Below, in pieces: positions 8,376-18,054 of a stretch of DNA of 64,000 nt; the first letter of the stretch is position 1; every line of letters begins with the position of its first letter. The position numbers and the translations under genes were made by a program. The notes under the pieces were generated by a model. It was not told where the DNA came from and did not search any database. It saw nothing but the letters and a program-made list of their open reading frames with translations. Origin of the DNA: Hallella colorans (GTDB lineage: Bacteria; Bacteroidota; Bacteroidia; Bacteroidales; Bacteroidaceae). The stretch lies in the NCBI RefSeq assembly GCF_003096815.1, contig NZ_QENY01000004.1:41316-105315 (forward strand), in the 5' to 3' direction.

Positions 8376-9188
8376 ATGAAAAAACTATCTCTTTCGAGCA
8401 TACCTGAGACAATGCTCATACCCCTTTGGGCCAAGGCCACGGAGACAAAGCGGGGCGACGGTATGCTGCATGATGAGTATTCGATCAAGATACTCAAGGC
8501 CATAGACTACGATTTCCGCAAGTTTTCCCACAGCAAAATGTCACAAGTGGGATGCTGCATACGAGCGAGCCTGATAGACGGCGAGGTCCGCTCCTTTCTC
8601 TCGCGCCACCCTGACGCCGTGGTCATCCAGTTGGGCGCCGGCTTGGACGCCCGCTACCAGCGTTTAGGCATGCCGCCGGTGACACATTGGTACGACCTTG
8701 ACTTGAAAGAAGCGTTGGATATACGCAGACGCTTTCTGCCCGAAAGCGAGAGAAACACCTATATAGAGCAATCCATGTTTGATGACGGATGGATACAATT
8801 GGTCAAGAGCCACCACAAGCCCGTCCTCATCATCATAGAGGGCGTGCTTATGTATTTTAGGCCAGAGACCGTCAAAAAATTCTTCATTCACCTATGCGAA
8901 GCTTTCGACAAGGCCACCATTCTGATGGACGTGCTGGCGTTTGCGGCGGTAAGGCATGCCAAATATCACGACGCCGTGCGCAACACTGAGCACAAGGCCG
9001 AGTTTCTGTGGTCTGTCTTACGGTCCAATGAAATGGAGAGTTGGCATCCCAAACTGCATCTGCGTCAAGAGTATTACATGAGCGATCATGACAACAAACG
9101 GTTTCCGTGGATTGCCCGCGTACTTTACAAGACACCTTATTTTTACCGTCGCTTCAACCAGCGCATTATCAGGTTGGAGATAGATTGA
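8376..9188 (+). CDS. Leucine carboxyl methyltransferase-family SAM-dependent O-methyltransferase
   Basis: About 270 residues from Met14 of the longest frame (starts at 8337 or 8355 are also possible). SAM-binding motif I is VVIQLGAGLDARYQRL, followed by an acidic loop HWYDLDLKEALDIRR and the post-motif LIIIEGVLMYFRPETV. This combination is typical of the LCM/PPM1/TcmP family, which methylates carboxyl or hydroxyl groups. The target is unknown and there are no biosynthetic neighbours. It stands alone with its own promoter beside an hsdS relic, so it may sit at a site of gene turnover. Confidence 0.8.
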   Translation: MKKLSLSSIPETMLIPLWAKATETKRGDGMLHDEYSIKILKAIDYDFRKFSHSKMSQVGCCIRASLIDGEVRSFLSRHPDAVVIQLGAGLDARYQRLGMPPVTHWYDLDLKEALDIRRRFLPESERNTYIEQSMFDDGWIQLVKSHHKPVLIIIEGVLMYFRPETVKKFFIHLCEAFDKATILMDVLAFAAVRHAKYHDAVRNTEHKAEFLWSVLRSNEMESWHPKLHLRQEYYMSDHDNKRFPWIARVLYKTPYFYRRFNQRIIRLEID

Positions 9189-9233
9189 CCGGGCATGGCG
9201 CGTCAACCCGCACGCCCCGTGCCTGAGAGCGTG

Positions 9234-9821
9234 TCATCTTATGCCGATGAGCTTGTGCTGTTGCAGGGAGAGTTGCCACTCGGGATGGTCTTTCACGAAA
9301 GCGACCGCCTCAGCCAATATGGCCTTGTTGCGCCTCGCGTCGCCCGTGTCGCAAGGCTGCACATAACGCACGGCCGCCTCAATGCCAAAGTCGCTCACCT
9401 CTTGCCGCCCGTCGAACACCACCTTCAGCTCATCCACAGCACCGACGCGCGGCAAGCCACCCTTGACAAACGCCGCCTTGGGGGAGCATGTCACCCAGTC
9501 AACACCCTCTGGAATGGGGTTGGTACCGTTGGTCTCCATGGCCACGTAATAGCCACGCTCGTGAAGCCGTCGCAACAGCTCAGGGTCAACTTGCAACGTT
9601 GGCTCACCACCGGTGAGCACCACAAAGCGACATAGAGGATACCGGCCCAACGCCGCAACGATGTCAGCCCCAGACAGCTCACGATACGTGACGAAGTCGG
9701 TGTCGCAGAACGGACACGCCAAATTGCATTTAGAGAAACGCACGAAGAGGGCGGCGCGCCCTGCCCAGCGACCCTCGCCTTGCAACGAATAGAATATCTC
9801 GTTAATCTTATAGCTTGTCAT
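9234..9821 (-). CDS. queE: 7-carboxy-7-deazaguanine synthase, radical SAM
   Basis: About 195 residues starting MTSYKINEIFYSLQGEG; the frame is open further upstream, but the family start fits here. The radical-SAM cluster motif CNLACPFC (CX3CX2C) follows SLQGEGRWAGRAALFVRFSK, and TGGEP is present. It converts 6-carboxytetrahydropterin to 7-carboxy-7-deazaguanine on the way to preQ0 and queuosine. It lies directly downstream of queD on the same strand, although the 180-base gap is wide for a tight operon. Confidence 0.95.
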   Translation of the reverse strand: MTSYKINEIFYSLQGEGRWAGRAALFVRFSKCNLACPFCDTDFVTYRELSGADIVAALGRYPLCRFVVLTGGEPTLQVDPELLRRLHERGYYVAMETNGTNPIPEGVDWVTCSPKAAFVKGGLPRVGAVDELKVVFDGRQEVSDFGIEAAVRYVQPCDTGDARRNKAILAEAVAFVKDHPEWQLSLQQHKLIGIR

Positions 9822-10000
9822 CACCTTGTCCCTTGCTTTCAAAATAGAGTTCAATGCCGTTTGCCAGATGGATGGGAGCGCCCACACGGGCCTACTGCCC
9901 ACGCCATCAAGACGAGGCTTCGGCAACCTGTCAGCTTGACGCGGTTGCTAGCGTCGACACCAACTATCCTCGCGCGAAAGTCACCCCAAAAAGCTCAATA

Positions 10001-10372
10001 TCACATCACCAAATTCTCAATGCCCTTTATCTTCGTCTCGTCAACAGCTTGGGCCACGTTTCCTTCGCTCTCTTGCACCACCGCCTTGTAGCACTCGGCA
10101 AACTGCTCCACTATCCATCGGGCCATGTTCTCGGCGGTGGTGTTGAAGGGCAACAACTCGTTCAGGTAGCCGTGGTCCAGATAATCGTGCACCCTGTCTT
10201 TCACATGCTTGAAGTCGTAGACCATCCCATCCTTATTGAGTTGGTCCCGGCAGACCATATAAACGGTTATGATATAGTTGTGACCATGCAGCCGACGGCA
10301 CTTGCTCTCGTACGAAAGCTCGAGCTTGTGAGCTGCGGCCACCTCCATTCTTTTTGAAATACAGTATATCAT
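10001..10372 (-). CDS. queD: 6-carboxytetrahydropterin synthase
   Basis: About 123 residues from MIYCISKRMEVAAAHKL; an ATG ten codons upstream (10402) is the alternative. It carries the 6-pyruvoyl-tetrahydropterin-synthase fold signatures: zinc-binding histidines in AAHKL and LHGHNY, the upstream Cys of SKCRRLHGHNY, and DFKHVK. It makes the QueE substrate from dihydroneopterin triphosphate. QueD and QueE together indicate local queuosine or preQ0 synthesis; queC and queF are not in the window. Confidence 0.95.
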   Translation of the reverse strand: MIYCISKRMEVAAAHKLELSYESKCRRLHGHNYIITVYMVCRDQLNKDGMVYDFKHVKDRVHDYLDHGYLNELLPFNTTAENMARWIVEQFAECYKAVVQESEGNVAQAVDETKIKGIENLVM

Positions 10373-10747
10373 CGCTTTGTCATTTTTTATGTTGAGGCTC
10401 ACGTCTGGATGGTTGTCCCTCCCTCACGACACAGGCTCAACGCCCTACGCCACCCATGTCAAGGCGCAATATACGGCGCGAGGGCGAGCGCGACCCACCA
10501 TAATGCCATGGCGTCACTGACGTGAGAACAACCTCTCCAACACAGAAACTGTCACAAAGTTACAACAATATTGGTAGACTGAGGCGGTTTGCCGACAAAA
10601 AAAGGATATATCGAAACGATGATTTGCCACCATCCCAAAGTGACGGTTAGCACCTTAGCGACAACATTTGATAGGTTACAAGCACACATGCGAAGCCGTC
10701 AGGGCATGTCAAACCGTCCCCTTGCGGCTTCGCATTGGCGTAAAATA
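10373..10747. other. Intergenic region between the GH2 gene and queD
   Basis: It holds a weak -7 element for queD and, just downstream of the GH2 gene, a perfect inverted repeat ATGCGAAGCCG (10688-10698) / CGGCTTCGCAT (10717-10727) with an 18-base loop. The latter may be a transcription end but has no T run. No gene is seen. Confidence 0.5.
10555..10562 (-). promoter_or_regulatory. Possible queD -7 element TAACTTTG
   Basis: A TAnnTTTG match about 180 bases upstream of queD, with no -33 TTG at the usual spacing. Weak support. Confidence 0.35.
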
Positions 10748-13700
10748 TTATTTGAAAGACGATATTTCAACGTGAGGTTTGACACCTCTGCCATCTTCCT
10801 TGCGATAGCTCACGCGCACCACCTTTTGCTCACCGGGCATGAGATGGAAATAGTTGTCCGAATAGAGCACCGGCAAAATCTGCTCGCCATCCGCCCCCAC
10901 AAGGTTAAGACGTATCATCAGGGCAGGCGTGGAAGAGGTATTTCTTAGCGTTACGCAGCCTACCATCTCATCATCATTGCCACAACAATCGGCATCGGTG
11001 TCAGAGCCATCCAGATAGTTGGAGCATGCGTTTGTGCCGTCACCGTCCTTGCGACATGACGGTTCAAAACGCGCGTCTATTGCCACTTGTGCCATAGGCA
11101 ACGTGCGCAGCAACTGCCAGTCAGCGTCCGTGCGTCCCTGCACATAGCAGTTTTGCGATAGCTCTACATTGTTTTCCACCAAACTCAAACGCACAAAATA
11201 AAGCGCATCCGCTGGTTCTCGCAACGTCAAAACATTTGCCGTGGTGTCCTCGTCAACACTCACAATAGCGGTTTGTTCGCTCACTATCTTGCCCTCTATA
11301 TTGAGAACCTGCGCCTTGACGTTCAGGGCGTGGTGCCTGCCAGTGCCCATGTTGACCACTTGTACCTGCCTGCTCACAGGATTGAACTGCACATGTAGAG
11401 GCTCACAGGCTTTTTTTGCGCCAAAATAAGCTGCCGTAGGCTCAAGATAATAGTCGTAAGTGCACCACACCATGCTTGGCCAACACGAGTGACTCATCCA
11501 GTTGAGCAGTCCCATGCGGTATTGTTGGCAGCCCTCATACATGGCACGATATCCATCATAGCATAACCATTGTGCCCACTGCGAGAACTGCTCGGCACTC
11601 TTGGGTTGCCCAAAGCGTGACTCTAAGAGTTTCACCAACGAACTGGCACGTTGCGCGCCGCCCATCGTGAAATCGTGTTGCGCCCAGCCCAGCCCTATGG
11701 GCCACAACGCGTCGGATTGTAGCATGCGCCTGAGCGACTGTATGGAGGGCACGTTAGGCAGCCCCCTTTCTGAGTGTAACAGGCGAGTCTGCTCCTTGAA
11801 ATAATATTCGGTCGGCATCAGTCGGTAGGCTCCATGCCCTGAAACGCCTTGATCAGCAGAATTGGATATGAACCCCAACTGTGGGTGTAGCCTTGCTATC
11901 TGTTGGCGCAACGCATTGTCAATGGTCTGCGGTGGAAACCCCTCGTTACGCCCCACGTAGATAGTTAGGCAGGGATAACGGCGTACACGACTAATGTAGT
12001 CGGCCGAATTGGCCAAGAACATGGCTTCGTCCACGGGGTCCGGCCCATCCCAGGGGTTGGCCAACCAAAAGTCTTGCCACACCATGATGCCATATTTGTC
12101 GCACGCCTCGTAAAACTCCTCATCAGGAATTTGCCCCACCCAATTGCGTATCATGTTGAAATGTATGTCTCGGTGGTATCTCACGGCGGCGTCATACTCT
12201 CGTCCTCGATAGTTGAGGTTAATCTCCGGGAAGCCCCAGTTTCCACCCAAGGGTGTTACACGCTTGCCGTTTACATAGATTTTCAGGGCCGTGTCCATGT
12301 CTCGATAAGACACCTCCCTGATACCAGCCTTGAATGTAAGGCGAGTGCTCTCGTCGTGATGGCCAGTCTCGCAGATAGCAAAGCCTGCGTCATAAAGATA
12401 AGCATCGCCATACCCATTGGGCCACCACAGGCGCATTTGCTGATTTTTCAGTTGCGCGAAATGATCAGGCGAGAAGGTCACTTCTTTTTCTTGGCGCGCG
12501 GCAAGCTCCACAGTCTGGGCATAATGCAGCGCTCCTATCCAACCCTTGAGCACCACCTGTCGCGCTTGGTCACTGTTGTTGGTGACCCGCACACGTGGTG
12601 TCATGGTGGCCGTTTGAACTTTGTCGCGACTCAAAACGGTCGTCACCACCGGATCACTCAGGCTCACGCCATCGTCCGAGCTGAGGTAAACATCATTGTA
12701 TATGCCCACCTCGCGTCCGGGTACACTTGTTATCCAGTCCCAACCGATGGACGCATGAAAGGTGGGATTGTCTGCACCGAGCACCCCTCCGTTAAGATCA
12801 GTACTCTCTTCGTTTTTCACTTTGACGGCACCAAAATGGCTATTGCGCAGCACCTTAACTTCCAACAGGTTATCGCCCGCGCGCAACAGTGTAGAGACAT
12901 CAAACCGCGCGCGGTGGAAAGCGCCGTCTATCTGTCCCAGACGATGGCCGTTGAGCCATACGATGGCTTTCCAGTTCACACCGTCAAAGTTAAGATACAC
13001 ATGCTTGCCGGGTGCCAACCGTCTACCCCTGACAACAGCGCGGTAGTGGAAATCGGACATAAAGAAGCTCTCGGAGATCTGCCTCATGTTGTTGGCGACA
13101 CAGTTATCGGGTATGGAGCCAATGTTACGATAGCTGGTCAGCACCGTTCCCGGCACAGTGGCTGGTATCCAACGGCTATCTCCCTCACGCCGCAGCTCCC
13201 AGTTGACAATGTCGGCCGTAGTGTCTATACGCTGTCGAGGCACGACCCCTCCACGCCCCCACACCTCCATTTCGGTGAGCATGAGTGGTTGGCCGTTGCC
13301 CGTATTGTCCATCATCACCCTGACATAGCGACACCGTCGTTGGCACTTTAATTCGTCCGTGAGCCTCCTCGTAGATGGCAGAGCCGTCACCGTGGTCCAC
13401 GATTTGCCATCCTCGGAACATTCCACCACGCCGCTCCGAGGCCTGTTCAGCCACCGAAGCACCACCTTTTCGGCCTGGACCTCTTTGCCCAAATCAACAT
13501 ATACCCAAGGGTGCAAATCTTTGGGGCTGAACGCCAATGCGCTGACAAAACGCTCGGCTGGCAACCATTGTGGCTGCCCCTGCGCACGCCAGTCTATCGA
13601 CTCGCGCGTGAATGTGCGCTGAAAGCTGTCGGCACTACCCTTATCAAACTCAAAAATGCGCCAATAGGCACAACCTTTCATCTCAAACTCCAGACGCAAA

Positions 13701-14377
13701 CCCACATATTGCCCGGGTGGGTCAAGTTTGATGGTGGAGCGCATCAGGCGTAAAGGTAGCCGCACAGGGTCTTCCTGTTTGTTGGGGTCAGAGCTTACCG
13801 TTTGTTTGGTGTCGAAACCGGGCATGCCCATTCCCGACATTCCGCCTATCTTTTGCCATCTACGGCCATCCTTGGTGCCCATCACACGGATGAGGTATAG
13901 GCCATCAACGACCTGCGGATGGTAGGCCATCTCGCAATACAGACGCAGCGTGTCCACGTCTATCCGCATGTTGTGCCATAGGTATTCGATAGACGTCTTT
14001 GGCCCAAAGAGATAGTTGCCCGAGTGGATATTGCCATCGATGGTTTTCTCTTTGTCGCGCAACGTGAGCGGCTTGCCGTCGATTTTCACGTCGAGCCATG
14101 CCGGCTTGCGGTCGGTCACAATGCCATCGGTGACAAGTTGGGCTGTGAGATTATAGTCTAATGACGACGATGCGTAAGCCGCACGTTGCAACGCAAGGTT
14201 GCGGTAAGCGTTGTCTTGGACCATTCGTGGCCCTACAAACTCATTTGGTCGGCCCGGATATTGTCCTATGCCACGCGTGAAATCATCAGCCACAGCCATG
14301 CCATGCCCGATAAGCAGACATAGAGACATCAACCAAGCCACTCGTATACGCCAATTTTTCACTTTCATATTTTTCAT
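10748..14377 (-). CDS. Secreted glycoside hydrolase family 2 enzyme, exo-beta-glucosaminidase-like, with discoidin-like domain
   Basis: About 1209 residues from MKNMKVKNWRIRVAWLMSL; the ATG at 14464 lies upstream of the promoter and is rejected. A signal peptide is cleaved after MAVA. The N-terminal 400 residues contain a discoidin-like carbohydrate-binding module (LKCQRRCRYVRVMMDN). Then come the GH2 jelly-roll (YLNFDGVNWKAIVWLNG), immunoglobulin-like domain and TIM barrel. Likely acid/base is Glu812 in YVGRNEGFPP and likely nucleophile Glu870 in LHSERGLPNVP, an arrangement like exo-beta-D-glucosaminidases. A Cys/Asp-rich insert lies near the C-terminus. It probably trims glycans in the periplasm or at the surface; the exact sugar is not certain. 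Confidence 0.88.
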   Translation of the reverse strand: MKNMKVKNWRIRVAWLMSLCLLIGHGMAVADDFTRGIGQYPGRPNEFVGPRMVQDNAYRNLALQRAAYASSSLDYNLTAQLVTDGIVTDRKPAWLDVKIDGKPLTLRDKEKTIDGNIHSGNYLFGPKTSIEYLWHNMRIDVDTLRLYCEMAYHPQVVDGLYLIRVMGTKDGRRWQKIGGMSGMGMPGFDTKQTVSSDPNKQEDPVRLPLRLMRSTIKLDPPGQYVGLRLEFEMKGCAYWRIFEFDKGSADSFQRTFTRESIDWRAQGQPQWLPAERFVSALAFSPKDLHPWVYVDLGKEVQAEKVVLRWLNRPRSGVVECSEDGKSWTTVTALPSTRRLTDELKCQRRCRYVRVMMDNTGNGQPLMLTEMEVWGRGGVVPRQRIDTTADIVNWELRREGDSRWIPATVPGTVLTSYRNIGSIPDNCVANNMRQISESFFMSDFHYRAVVRGRRLAPGKHVYLNFDGVNWKAIVWLNGHRLGQIDGAFHRARFDVSTLLRAGDNLLEVKVLRNSHFGAVKVKNEESTDLNGGVLGADNPTFHASIGWDWITSVPGREVGIYNDVYLSSDDGVSLSDPVVTTVLSRDKVQTATMTPRVRVTNNSDQARQVVLKGWIGALHYAQTVELAARQEKEVTFSPDHFAQLKNQQMRLWWPNGYGDAYLYDAGFAICETGHHDESTRLTFKAGIREVSYRDMDTALKIYVNGKRVTPLGGNWGFPEINLNYRGREYDAAVRYHRDIHFNMIRNWVGQIPDEEFYEACDKYGIMVWQDFWLANPWDGPDPVDEAMFLANSADYISRVRRYPCLTIYVGRNEGFPPQTIDNALRQQIARLHPQLGFISNSADQGVSGHGAYRLMPTEYYFKEQTRLLHSERGLPNVPSIQSLRRMLQSDALWPIGLGWAQHDFTMGGAQRASSLVKLLESRFGQPKSAEQFSQWAQWLCYDGYRAMYEGCQQYRMGLLNWMSHSCWPSMVWCTYDYYLEPTAAYFGAKKACEPLHVQFNPVSRQVQVVNMGTGRHHALNVKAQVLNIEGKIVSEQTAIVSVDEDTTANVLTLREPADALYFVRLSLVENNVELSQNCYVQGRTDADWQLLRTLPMAQVAIDARFEPSCRKDGDGTNACSNYLDGSDTDADCCGNDDEMVGCVTLRNTSSTPALMIRLNLVGADGEQILPVLYSDNYFHLMPGEQKVVRVSYRKEDGRGVKPHVEISSFK

Positions 14378-14451
14378 GTCATGGGGTTTGTATTGTTTGT
14401 CGACGGCATCATCACGCAGAGACAATGTCAGGACAAATGATTTATTCTCCA

Positions 14452-14459
14452 CAAATATA
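14452..14459 (-). promoter_or_regulatory. -7 element TATATTTG for the GH2 gene
   Basis: A TAnnTTTG match read leftward, giving a leader of about 70 bases before the ATG at 14377. Confidence 0.6.
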
Positions 14460-14464
14460 AGCAT

Positions 14465-15209
14465 TATTGATAGAATATCATTTCACTATTTTGATGAAAA
14501 CTTATGCTATTCTTGAAATGTCGCATAGATTGTGACCGTGTCAGAAAAAAATCACAAAAAACGGGGCATGAACAACCACCGATCCAGAGATTGGAAGGAC
14601 AAGATTGGGGTAATATGCACAAAAAAACAAGGGGCGAATGGGCATGAATGGCCCAAAAATGACATGACTATGACACGACGGCTACTTGGGAGCGTGACAA
14701 TTAAGCCCTAATCGAAGCGTGATTGGGATGTAAACGCCACACGTATAATACTTGAACACGGCACGATTGGGACCTAATCGCCATGCGAATAATGCTTTTT
14801 CACAACGCACATGCGTCTGTATGGCTTGGTTTGAAAGTGTTTCGGCAGATAGGAATGATGAAGAATGTGTATAACATGCTGTTTTCCACGCACATACCAA
14901 AAACGCTCATTTTGGGCGAATTTGCGAGCGAATGAGTGGCCGTTGGAAAATAAGCAAATCTCAGGAGGTGTTTTGTCGTTTTTTTTCAGATTAATAAACA
15001 AAAAACTTGGGGGTGTCTCACCATGCAAAAATGGTTTGCGCAGGTGCCATGACGCAAAAAAGAAGATTTTTGTTATGGTATGGCAAAATAATAGCCTTAC
15101 TTCTGTCGTTATATACAAATAGGCTTTTCACGCCTCGAATAACGACTGCGTCTCTTTTGCAGGCAAACGCAAGCACACATGGGCGAACGAGCCAAAAAGA
15201 CATGAATTC
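14465..15209. other. Long intergenic region with dispersed repeats
   Basis: About 745 bases without a supportable gene. It contains two copies of an (A)ATTAAGCCCTAATCG-type repeat (14700-14714, and the variant 14761-14780) and one copy of the GCTCATTTTGGGCG-type repeat (14905-14934). Both types recur in other intergenic regions of the window. Confidence 0.55.
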
Positions 15210-15626
15210 ATGTGGAAATATTATGCATTGCTGTCCGCGTTTTTCGCCGCCCTGACCGCTATCTTTGCCAAAATGGGTGTACGAGACGTCGACTCAAATT
15301 TGGCCACGGCCATCCGCACGGTTGTTATCTTGGTGATAACGTGGGGCATTGTGCTCGTGGGGCGGCATCAGGGCGACGTGCGAGCCATCGAAGGGCGAAC
15401 ATGGCTGTTTCTTATTCTCTCGGGGGCGGCCACCGGATTGTCATGGTTGTTCTATTTCAAAGCCCTGCAAATGGGAGACGTGGCGCGTGTGGCACCTATC
15501 GACAAACTCAGCGTGGTAATCACTATCGTGCTGGCGTTCGTGCTTTTGGGAGAGACGGTCACGCCCAAAGTGGTGGCGGGTGCGGCGCTTATCACGGTGG
15601 GTAGTATATTGATGATGCTAAAATAG
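15210..15626 (+). CDS. Half-size EamA/DMT-family membrane transporter
   Basis: A 138-residue protein with four to five hydrophobic helices and a single EamA domain (MWKYYALLSAFFAALTAIFA ... ETVTPKVVAGAALITVGSIL). Single-EamA proteins of about 140 residues are a recognised class that must dimerise to make a full drug/metabolite-type transporter. The substrate is unknown. It ends 14 bases before the PAP2 gene, so the two are probably co-transcribed. Confidence 0.85.
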   Translation: MWKYYALLSAFFAALTAIFAKMGVRDVDSNLATAIRTVVILVITWGIVLVGRHQGDVRAIEGRTWLFLILSGAATGLSWLFYFKALQMGDVARVAPIDKLSVVITIVLAFVLLGETVTPKVVAGAALITVGSILMMLK

Positions 15627-15640
15627 CGTAACGAATAAGT

Positions 15641-16948
15641 ATGGTTTTCAGGATAAAACACAAATTGGTTAATATTGCACTATGCGCTGCCCTGCTGTCA
15701 GGTTGGTGCCACGTGGGTGTGGCACGCGCGCAAGATACCATCCACGTGGCCGCCGACAGCGTGGCGCGGCCCATCTATCCAAGCGCAGACACGGCTGTGG
15801 CAAAGCCCCTCGAGCGTGCCGACACCATCGTGCGCCAACTACCGTCATGGGCCAACGCGGCCATACTGAGCACGCCATTGGTGGTGGAGGGATTGCTGAT
15901 GCGTAGGCAAGACACTCACTTCAGGAAGTTGCGCAACGACTACGCACCCCATTTCAAGCATGGCGCTGACAACCTGTTGCAATACGTGCCGGCGGTGGCC
16001 ATGTACGGCATGAAAGCGATGGGCGTGAAAAGTAGCAACTCGTGGGGGCGCATGCTCACCGCGCACGCCATGTCGTGGGCGATGATGGGCGGCGTAGTGA
16101 ACGGACTGAAGTACACCGTGCGCTCACCGCGCCCCGACGGCTCGACCAACAACTCGTTTCCGTCCGGACACACGGCCACGGCGTTCATGGTGGCCACCAT
16201 GTTTGACAAGGAGTACGGCCACATCAGCCCGTGGGTGGGCGTGGGGGCTTACAGCGTGGCCACCGCCACCGCGCTGATGCGCATGGCCAACAACAGGCAC
16301 TGGCTGAGCGACGTGATGACGGGAGCGGGCATAGGCATACTGTCTACCGAGGCAGGGTACGCCTTGGCCGACCTGCTGTTGGGGAGGAGCCAAGACAACG
16401 GCACACGCCTCGCGAGGGCGCCACGACGATTTGACCGCCCATCGTTTTTCAGCGTTTGCCTCGGGCTAAACGTGCCATTGAGCAAGTATGACATAGACGA
16501 GCGGCACGCTTTCACCACCACGGCAGGCTGCTCGGCAGGCGTAGAGGGGGCCTATTACTTCTCACCTTATATCGGCGCTGGCGGAAGGCTGGCCGTGTCA
16601 AATTCTTTCATCATCAACGAAAACAACAACTTGGAAGACAACACTTTCCACGCATTGACACTCATGGGTGGCGGATATTTCTCGTACCCATTGTCAAGCC
16701 GCGTGCGCTTGGGCGGCAAACTGTTAGGTGGCTATGTGAGATACCCTGAGCTGACCATCGGCGGTCATGTGTTACCAACCAAGGACGGCGCGTGCTATGA
16801 CACGGGGGCGTGGCTCACGCTACGCGAAAGCACGCACTATGGCATCAGACTCTTCGCAGACTACTTGTTGCTGCCACCGCACAGCAGGATGAGCACCAAG
16901 TACATTCACATGATGGTGTGGGGAACGGCGTTCGCGGTGAATTTCTGA
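15641..16948 (+). CDS. PAP2-family phosphatase with C-terminal beta-barrel-like region
   Basis: A 435-residue protein with an N-terminal signal peptide ending near ARAQ. The three PAP2 phosphatase motifs are in order: KYTVRSPRP (about 158-166), PSGHTATAF, and RMANNRHWLSDV with the catalytic His and Asp. The last 160 residues alternate polar and aromatic residues with glycines (GAYYFSPYIGAGGRLAVSN, LMGGGYFSYPLSSRVRLGGK), typical of outer-membrane beta-strands, and the protein ends in F. Family members dephosphorylate lipids such as undecaprenyl pyrophosphate or lipid A. The PAP2-barrel fusion suggests an envelope lipid phosphatase; the substrate is unknown. Confidence 0.85.
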   Translation: MVFRIKHKLVNIALCAALLSGWCHVGVARAQDTIHVAADSVARPIYPSADTAVAKPLERADTIVRQLPSWANAAILSTPLVVEGLLMRRQDTHFRKLRNDYAPHFKHGADNLLQYVPAVAMYGMKAMGVKSSNSWGRMLTAHAMSWAMMGGVVNGLKYTVRSPRPDGSTNNSFPSGHTATAFMVATMFDKEYGHISPWVGVGAYSVATATALMRMANNRHWLSDVMTGAGIGILSTEAGYALADLLLGRSQDNGTRLARAPRRFDRPSFFSVCLGLNVPLSKYDIDERHAFTTTAGCSAGVEGAYYFSPYIGAGGRLAVSNSFIINENNNLEDNTFHALTLMGGGYFSYPLSSRVRLGGKLLGGYVRYPELTIGGHVLPTKDGACYDTGAWLTLRESTHYGIRLFADYLLLPPHSRMSTKYIHMMVWGTAFAVNF

Positions 16949-16966
16949 ACATGACGGCGGCACGCG

Positions 16967-17878
16967 TCACTTGCCGCGATTGATGATATAGATGCCCGAC
17001 GCCGCGAGGAAACCGGCCAAGGCATATTTGGGATGAAATGCCTCGCCAAGGCACAGGCACGAGGTGACGGCACCCACCACGGGTATGAGCGAGTTGAAAA
17101 TGGCCACCTTGCCCACGGGGTTGCACGTGAGCAACTTGTTGTACAAGGTGAAGCCCACCACGCTGATGGTTATGAGCAAGAACAAATAGAGGCACCCCAT
17201 CCACGTGATGCACGCCAAACGGCCACCCATAAGCGCGCCTGGCACGACAAGGAGCGCCCCACCGATGGTGAGCGAGAGGCCCGTTCCAACAAACACGTCG
17301 ACCCGGTGACCCAGCCCACGGATGAGCAACGAGGCCGAAGCGCCACAGAGTGCGTTGAGGATAATCATGCCATCGCCGGCCCACGTGAACCGGCCGCTGT
17401 CGGCTCCGCCAAGGTTGAGCGACACAATGCCGGCCATGCCAACCGCGCAGCCCACTATCTTGCGCATGGTCATCTTGTCGCTCTTAAAAAACAAGCAGGC
17501 CATGACCACCACGGCGAAGACACTGAGCGAGTTGAGAATGGCCGCTCGCGAGCCTTCGCTGTGCGACAACCCGAAATAGAAAAAAGCGTAGTGCAGCGTA
17601 GTATTGACCAACGAGAACAGCAATATGAACCACCAGTCGGTGCCTCGCCTGACATGAAAACTCAGCCCCTTGGCGCGCGCCAATGACAAGACAAGCAGCC
17701 CCGCCAAGCAAAACCTGACGCCGGCAAACACCATCTTGCTGCCCGTCATGTAGGCAGAGATGCCAAACTCGGCAAAACCCAACTTGATAAGGGGGTACGC
17801 CCAGCCCCATGCCACGGCCGCCGTAAGCGCGAACAGGGACACCCACACGGGGCGTTGGAATATACTTTTGTTATCCAT
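16967..17878 (-). CDS. EamA/DMT-family transporter, full length
   Basis: A 303-residue inner-membrane protein starting MDNKSIFQRPVWVSLFALTA; the frame continues upstream but the promoter at 17902-17909 excludes an earlier start. There are ten predicted helices in two EamA halves, the second ending LGEAFHPKYALAGFLAASGI. The family exports metabolites or takes up nucleoside- or amino-acid-like compounds; nothing specifies the substrate. It is convergent with the PAP2 gene and divergent from the sulfatase. Confidence 0.88.
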   Translation of the reverse strand: MDNKSIFQRPVWVSLFALTAAVAWGWAYPLIKLGFAEFGISAYMTGSKMVFAGVRFCLAGLLVLSLARAKGLSFHVRRGTDWWFILLFSLVNTTLHYAFFYFGLSHSEGSRAAILNSLSVFAVVVMACLFFKSDKMTMRKIVGCAVGMAGIVSLNLGGADSGRFTWAGDGMIILNALCGASASLLIRGLGHRVDVFVGTGLSLTIGGALLVVPGALMGGRLACITWMGCLYLFLLITISVVGFTLYNKLLTCNPVGKVAIFNSLIPVVGAVTSCLCLGEAFHPKYALAGFLAASGIYIINRGK

Positions 17879-17901
17879 GTTACAATTTTCAAAATGAGTT
17901 A

Positions 17902-17909
17902 CAAAGATA
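17902..17909 (-). promoter_or_regulatory. -7 element TATCTTTG for the EamA gene
   Basis: An exact TAnnTTTG on the minus strand, about 24 bases upstream of the ATG at 17878. Confidence 0.65.
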
Positions 17910-18016
17910 ACCATTTTATCCTTGTTAGGGCATCCAATAACATAGAAAAAGCCTCGACAACCCACGCAAAGCGGAAATAATGGCACATTTTGGATTATAG
18001 TATAGTTGCAAATGCT

Positions 18017-18024
18017 TATCTTTG
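18017..18024 (+). promoter_or_regulatory. -7 element TATCTTTG for the sulfatase
   Basis: An exact TAnnTTTG on the plus strand, 30 bases upstream of the sulfatase ATG. Confidence 0.65.
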
Positions 18025-18054
18025 CAACAAATATTTCTCTAAAACAATCAAACG

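Noticed and set aside
10001..10747. PreQ1 riboswitch upstream of queD
   Set aside because: No compact H-type pseudoknot pattern or conserved preQ1 core could be seen near the start.
12074..13351. A 425-codon open frame on the plus strand
   Set aside because: It is antisense to the GH2 gene, lacks any recognisable motif, and shows the composition expected of a shadow frame.
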